Positions 21,780 to 25,201 of a DNA stretch of 25,201 bases are shown here, piece by piece. Position 1 is the stretch's first letter; the number at the start of each line of letters is the position of its first letter. The position numbers and the translations under genes are program-made. This DNA comes from Methylacidiphilum sp. (GTDB taxonomy: Bacteria > Verrucomicrobiota > Verrucomicrobiia > CAIQCK01): NCBI GenBank assembly GCA_020718125.1, contig DYDC01000005.1, forward strand, positions 1 through 25,201. The letters run 5' to 3'. The notes under the pieces are model-generated. The model ran no database searches. It saw only the letters and a program-made list of their open reading frames with translations, and was not told the origin of the DNA.

Positions 21780-24700
21780 CGGACACGATAATGCGCCGCG
21801 CCGGGCGCCCCCACTTCAAACTCGATCCGTTTGCCAACGCGCTTGACCTGCACCGGCCCCTTCGGCTTCAAGTCCGCATCGAGCGCCTCGACCGACTTGC
21901 CGCGCAGCGCCACCGCAAACCTCTCGCCGCGCGGGAACGGCGTCAGCAGCCACGCGCCGTCCTTCTCGCGCTCCATCAACACGCTGCCGTCGGTCTCCAG
22001 CGGCCCGAATTCGAGCTTCTTGCGCTTCGTATTCACGTGCTCGCGGTAAACCTGCTCCACGTCCTCCGGCTCGCGCGTCTCCGGCGTGAACGTCAGCATC
22101 CTGCCCTGCTCCCGCACCTCCAGCGTGCCGAGGATGATCCGCTGCTCGCCGTCGTCCATGCCCTCCAGCCGCACACGGCCCCGCTCATCGTAAAGCCCGA
22201 CCACCATCCGATACCGCCCGTCCGGCACAATCGCCGGCACCTCGATGGTCCGCGCCGGCCCCTCCACCGCCTCGCCCACCCACCATTGCGATGTCGGCTT
22301 CGGCAGCGGCGCATCCGCCTGAAAAACGATCTCGCCTGTCTTCGGGTCGGTGAAATGGATGAACTGCGCGCACTCGCGCCCGATCGGCTGCCCCACCCGC
22401 CAGTAGTAGCGCAGCACGAACTTCCGGTCGCCCTTCGCCTCGAACGCGCCGATGGGCCGCACCGTCGGCCGCGCGCGCACCAGCCCGTTGCCCGACGCCG
22501 CGGCCGTCGTCCGCGCGTTCGCATAGATGCGGCTGTCGGTCTGCGAGAAATCCGCGACCACGCCATCCCGCCAAGACGTCCACGCCGTGACGCCCGCGCC
22601 ACTCGCCAGCCAGCCATACTGCGGCAACATCACCACGCCCTCGCGCAATTTCACGAACCACATCTCGCTCCGCCCGTTGCACCAGAGGGTCAGCCCGTTG
22701 TCATAGGCGATCCGCACGCGGTCCAGCGCCGCGCGCGCCGCCAGCGCCTCGCTCAGCGAGACGAACCGCCCGCCCGTCTCGTAGCTGATCTCGCGCACAC
22801 TCGCCGCGGCGTAACGCATCTGCACGTCGCGCATCAGGCCCGCCTCCTGCCAGACCACCGGCAATTGCCGCCAAGCGACATCGCCGAGGAATCCCGCGTG
22901 GCCGTAGGCGATCTCCTGCATCCGGTATTGGTCGAGTTTGACCTGGGGCAACCCGCTCCGCATCGGGTTCTTCTCGCCGTCGGTCAGCCACCGCTCGTAG
23001 TAGCCCATGCCGTGGTTGAACTGGAGCGGATGGATTTTCAGAAGATCAAAGTCCACCAGCAACGGCGCGGTCTCGCCGCCGTTGTGCGGCCAGCCCGTGC
23101 CGAACTGCGCCTCGACGCCGTCCAACAGCCCGCTCCAGCGCCAATGCTCGTTGCCCTCGCCCCAGACCGGCCCCGCGAACAACTCCCGCTCCTGCGCCCA
23201 CAACCCGCGGTGCGCCTCCCACACCGTCTTATGCCGGCCCGCGCCCGGCACGCCCGCGCGGTGGTCCGCGTGAAACCACGGCGGCACCGCCGAGTGCACG
23301 TCCAGATACATCGCGTTCGGATGAAACCGGTCGCGCACCTCCGTCGAAAACCGCGCCGCGCGGTTGGTGATCGCCGTCGGCGCCACCGCAAAGCTCTGCA
23401 TCTTCGTGCCGGGGTTGAACCACGCCTTCACCATCCCACCCTTCGAGTCGCGCGCGATGTCGTTCGCGTTCCAAGCCGCCGCGTTCGGGTAAAAGTCCGC
23501 GTGGTTCTCGTGCAGGCTGATGAGATGGCCCAACCGCTTCGCCGTGTCCACCCACTCCGTCATGCCCGCGTCGCCGCCAAGCGGCTCGTGGGCGGGCAGC
23601 ACATTGGGCAGCTTGTTGTCATAGCCGCCGTTCTGCCAGACGTGCGCGATGATCTGGAACGGCCCAATCCTGTAGCCCGCCAGCTCCCGCAGCCACGCCG
23701 CGTTGTCGGCGAACTTCCCGCTCCACACGTCCAGCATCACTTTTTCGCCCAACAGCTTTCGGAACGGCGACGGCTTGTTCGGGATGTTCGGCATCGCCTC
23801 GCGCGCGTCCCACGAGAACGTCACCAACGCCGTCTCGCGCACCGCGTTGCGCGCGCCGTCCGTCAACGGCTCGTAGCCCGCCGTCGTGTCGCGGTGCCAT
23901 GATGCTTCCGAGGCCGTCCAATCAAGCTGCATCCGCGCAAACAAACACTCTTGCGGCAGCCACAGCATCTCGCCGAGATACGGCACGCTGACCTGCCGCC
24001 GCACCGCCGCGAGCACCGGCCGCCCAAAGTCCACCGCCGCGATCACCGCATCGTCACTGCTGACGTTCACGCGCAGCGTCTTGCCCGTGATCGAATATTC
24101 CGTCCGCACTGCCGCGATCCGTTTGCACACCGAGAACTCCTGCTGCACGATGATCGCGCCGGCTTTCACGTCCGAACGGCAATCCGTCATCTTCGCCTCA
24201 ACGCCGGCCGCGCGCGATGAGACGGGCTTGCCGCCCTCGCCAACCAGCCGCAACTCCGCCCCATGCGCCACCGCCACCGTCTGCGTCCGGCCGCCCGACT
24301 GCAACACCTCCAGCGTCACGCCTTCGAGGAAGCCCGGCCGCGGGTCCACCCGATACACCAGCCGGCCATCCGCGCCCTCATAGACCAACTCGCCTTTGCG
24401 GACCACGTTGCGGAAACCAGCCGCCACCGACGGCGCCAGCCCCGCGCTGTTGTTGAGCAGCGGCGTCAACGGCGGCTCAACCTGCTTTCGTTTTGGCGCG
24501 GACGCCCCCGACGGCCCGGCCACTTTCAACTCGCGGTCGCCCCACAGCGCATGATCGAACGCCGTATTGTTCGCCGGCCCGCAGTCGCACTCGAACCGCA
24601 GCCTCACCGCCTGCCCGCTGAACCGCGTCAGGTCGAACCGGAACTCCTGCCACGCATCGTCGTTCTTGGCCTGCCGCGCCAGTGGCTCGCCGTTGGCCGT

Positions 24701-25069
24701 CACGCTGAACGTCACCCCGTCGCTCTTGCCAACAGCGTCGCTGCGCATTGCCACCGAGAACTTCAGCTCGATGAACTTCGATTGCGGCAGCTTCAACTCG
24801 AATTCCTGGAAGGCAAACCCCGCACCGAGGGTCCACGGCGGATGCAACAGGAACGCAGCCTTGCCGTTCTGCGTGCCGGCGGCCAGACACGACACACCGC
24901 TCGCCTCATCGAAGCGTCCCGACCATCCCAGAGGCAGTTCCACCTCCGGTTTCCCGCGCAGCGCGTAGCCGACGCGGTAAATCCCAACTTCATCCAAATG
25001 AGTGACCGGCTCGGTGATGGGCACGAGCGTCTGCAGCGCGACGGCTGCGGCGGCAAGCAGGGCGGTCAT
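21776..25069 (-). CDS. secreted glycoside-hydrolase-like protein (GH101/DUF5696-like barrel)
   Basis: From the ATG at 25069 the protein has 1097 residues and starts with a short hydrophobic segment (TALLAAAAVALQTLVP) that could be a weak signal peptide; its n-region has no basic residue. Residues about 25-195 look like a beta-sandwich or carbohydrate-binding-type module (AFQEFELKLPQ, QEFRFDLTRFSGQAVRLRFEC). The centre (about 435-760) resembles the TIM barrel of GH101 and DUF5696 proteins: FQIIAHVWQNGGYDNKLPNV, LISLHENHADFYPNA, MYLDVHS with D590 and GPVWGEGNEHW with E638/E641. D590 and E638/E641 are candidate catalytic acids, by analogy only. The C-terminal third is beta-rich. The family assignment rests on motif resemblance, not a search. 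Its stop overlaps trmJ. Confidence 0.65.
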   Translation of the reverse strand: MTALLAAAAVALQTLVPITEPVTHLDEVGIYRVGYALRGKPEVELPLGWSGRFDEASGVSCLAAGTQNGKAAFLLHPPWTLGAGFAFQEFELKLPQSKFIELKFSVAMRSDAVGKSDGVTFSVTANGEPLARQAKNDDAWQEFRFDLTRFSGQAVRLRFECDCGPANNTAFDHALWGDRELKVAGPSGASAPKRKQVEPPLTPLLNNSAGLAPSVAAGFRNVVRKGELVYEGADGRLVYRVDPRPGFLEGVTLEVLQSGGRTQTVAVAHGAELRLVGEGGKPVSSRAAGVEAKMTDCRSDVKAGAIIVQQEFSVCKRIAAVRTEYSITGKTLRVNVSSDDAVIAAVDFGRPVLAAVRRQVSVPYLGEMLWLPQECLFARMQLDWTASEASWHRDTTAGYEPLTDGARNAVRETALVTFSWDAREAMPNIPNKPSPFRKLLGEKVMLDVWSGKFADNAAWLRELAGYRIGPFQIIAHVWQNGGYDNKLPNVLPAHEPLGGDAGMTEWVDTAKRLGHLISLHENHADFYPNAAAWNANDIARDSKGGMVKAWFNPGTKMQSFAVAPTAITNRAARFSTEVRDRFHPNAMYLDVHSAVPPWFHADHRAGVPGAGRHKTVWEAHRGLWAQERELFAGPVWGEGNEHWRWSGLLDGVEAQFGTGWPHNGGETAPLLVDFDLLKIHPLQFNHGMGYYERWLTDGEKNPMRSGLPQVKLDQYRMQEIAYGHAGFLGDVAWRQLPVVWQEAGLMRDVQMRYAAASVREISYETGGRFVSLSEALAARAALDRVRIAYDNGLTLWCNGRSEMWFVKLREGVVMLPQYGWLASGAGVTAWTSWRDGVVADFSQTDSRIYANARTTAAASGNGLVRARPTVRPIGAFEAKGDRKFVLRYYWRVGQPIGRECAQFIHFTDPKTGEIVFQADAPLPKPTSQWWVGEAVEGPARTIEVPAIVPDGRYRMVVGLYDERGRVRLEGMDDGEQRIILGTLEVREQGRMLTFTPETREPEDVEQVYREHVNTKRKKLEFGPLETDGSVLMEREKDGAWLLTPFPRGERFAVALRGKSVEALDADLKPKGPVQVKRVGKRIEFEVGAPGAAHYRVR

Positions 25070-25159
25070 GGGCTGCAACGATAGGCAAAGCCCCGCATCC
25101 TGACCAGCCGATTTTCGAGGAGCCGTCACGCGTTGGGCGCAACTTGACACCCGCGCCAA

Positions 25160-25201
25160 GTCCCGAAAGGGACGGTCGAGAATAGCCCGGCGTTTCAACG
25201 C
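25160..25201 (-). repeat. possible dispersed double-hairpin repeat, cut by the window end
   Basis: GTCCC (25160-25164), GAAA and GGGAC (25169-25173) form a tight stem with a tetraloop. Ten bases on, GCGTT (25190-25194) and AACGC (25197-25201) form a second stem at the window edge, preceded by CCCG that would continue the stem if CGGG follows outside. The sequence is of the kind I associate with short repeats scattered in Verrucomicrobiota genomes, but I cannot verify this. Confidence 0.4.

Noticed and set aside
21791..23902. 703-residue plus-strand open frame opposite the glycosidase-like gene
   Set aside because: It is very rich in Arg, His, Pro and Leu with no motif, typical of an antisense shadow; the minus frame has domain-like sequence throughout.

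Overview
The window is a GC-rich stretch of bacterial chromosome, densely packed with mainly housekeeping genes. It most likely comes from a member of the Verrucomicrobiota, probably near Limisphaerales/Pedosphaeraceae. This assignment is an inference from a prepilin-like protein with a Verrucomicrobia/Planctomycetes-style N-terminus and C-terminal H..DG motif, a stand-alone four-helix-bundle (23S intervening-sequence type) gene, a large secreted glycosidase-like protein and the base composition. No rRNA, tRNA or CRISPR array was seen.

Layout. (1) 138-3278, plus strand: a tandem-ACT protein with a Cys-rich tail, a 584-residue protein of unknown function built from degenerate helical repeats, and a small lipoprotein that probably goes with it. 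(2) 3297-3900, minus strand: a decayed ammonium transporter gene that has lost its N-terminus and about 120-130 residues before its C-terminal tail. (3) 4066-9023, plus strand: an apparent operon of a SAM methyltransferase, a YfhO-like membrane protein split over two overlapping genes, and a radical SAM protein, consistent with surface glycan or lipid work. (4) 9112-13951: pheT without pheS, a 470-base gap with a candidate promoter and structured leader, then rarA and 5-formyl-THF cyclo-ligase, coupled by ATGA. (5) 13954-16795: rny and ymdB, which adjoin each other in Bacillus, here separated by a four-helix-bundle gene that lies between two inverted arrays of 7-base repeats. (6) 16796-18067: a poor stretch with an IS1182-like transposase remnant, a membrane protein of unknown function and a second heptamer array. 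(7) 18068-20932, minus strand: miaB, folE and a prepilin-like protein, with a third heptamer-based hairpin between folE and miaB. (8) 20997-25069, minus strand: a GH101/DUF5696-like secreted protein coupled by ATGA to a TrmJ-type tRNA methyltransferase. The window ends inside what looks like a dispersed double-hairpin repeat.

The most unusual signal is the set of three intergenic elements made of strictly phased 7-base units (GTCGAGA, GTGGACA and GTGAAAC types). One of them brackets the four-helix-bundle gene with opposite-facing arms, which looks like a small, possibly mobile cassette. Other points worth checking are the Amt pseudogene, the split YfhO protein, the NP-repeat protein and the structured leader upstream of rarA.
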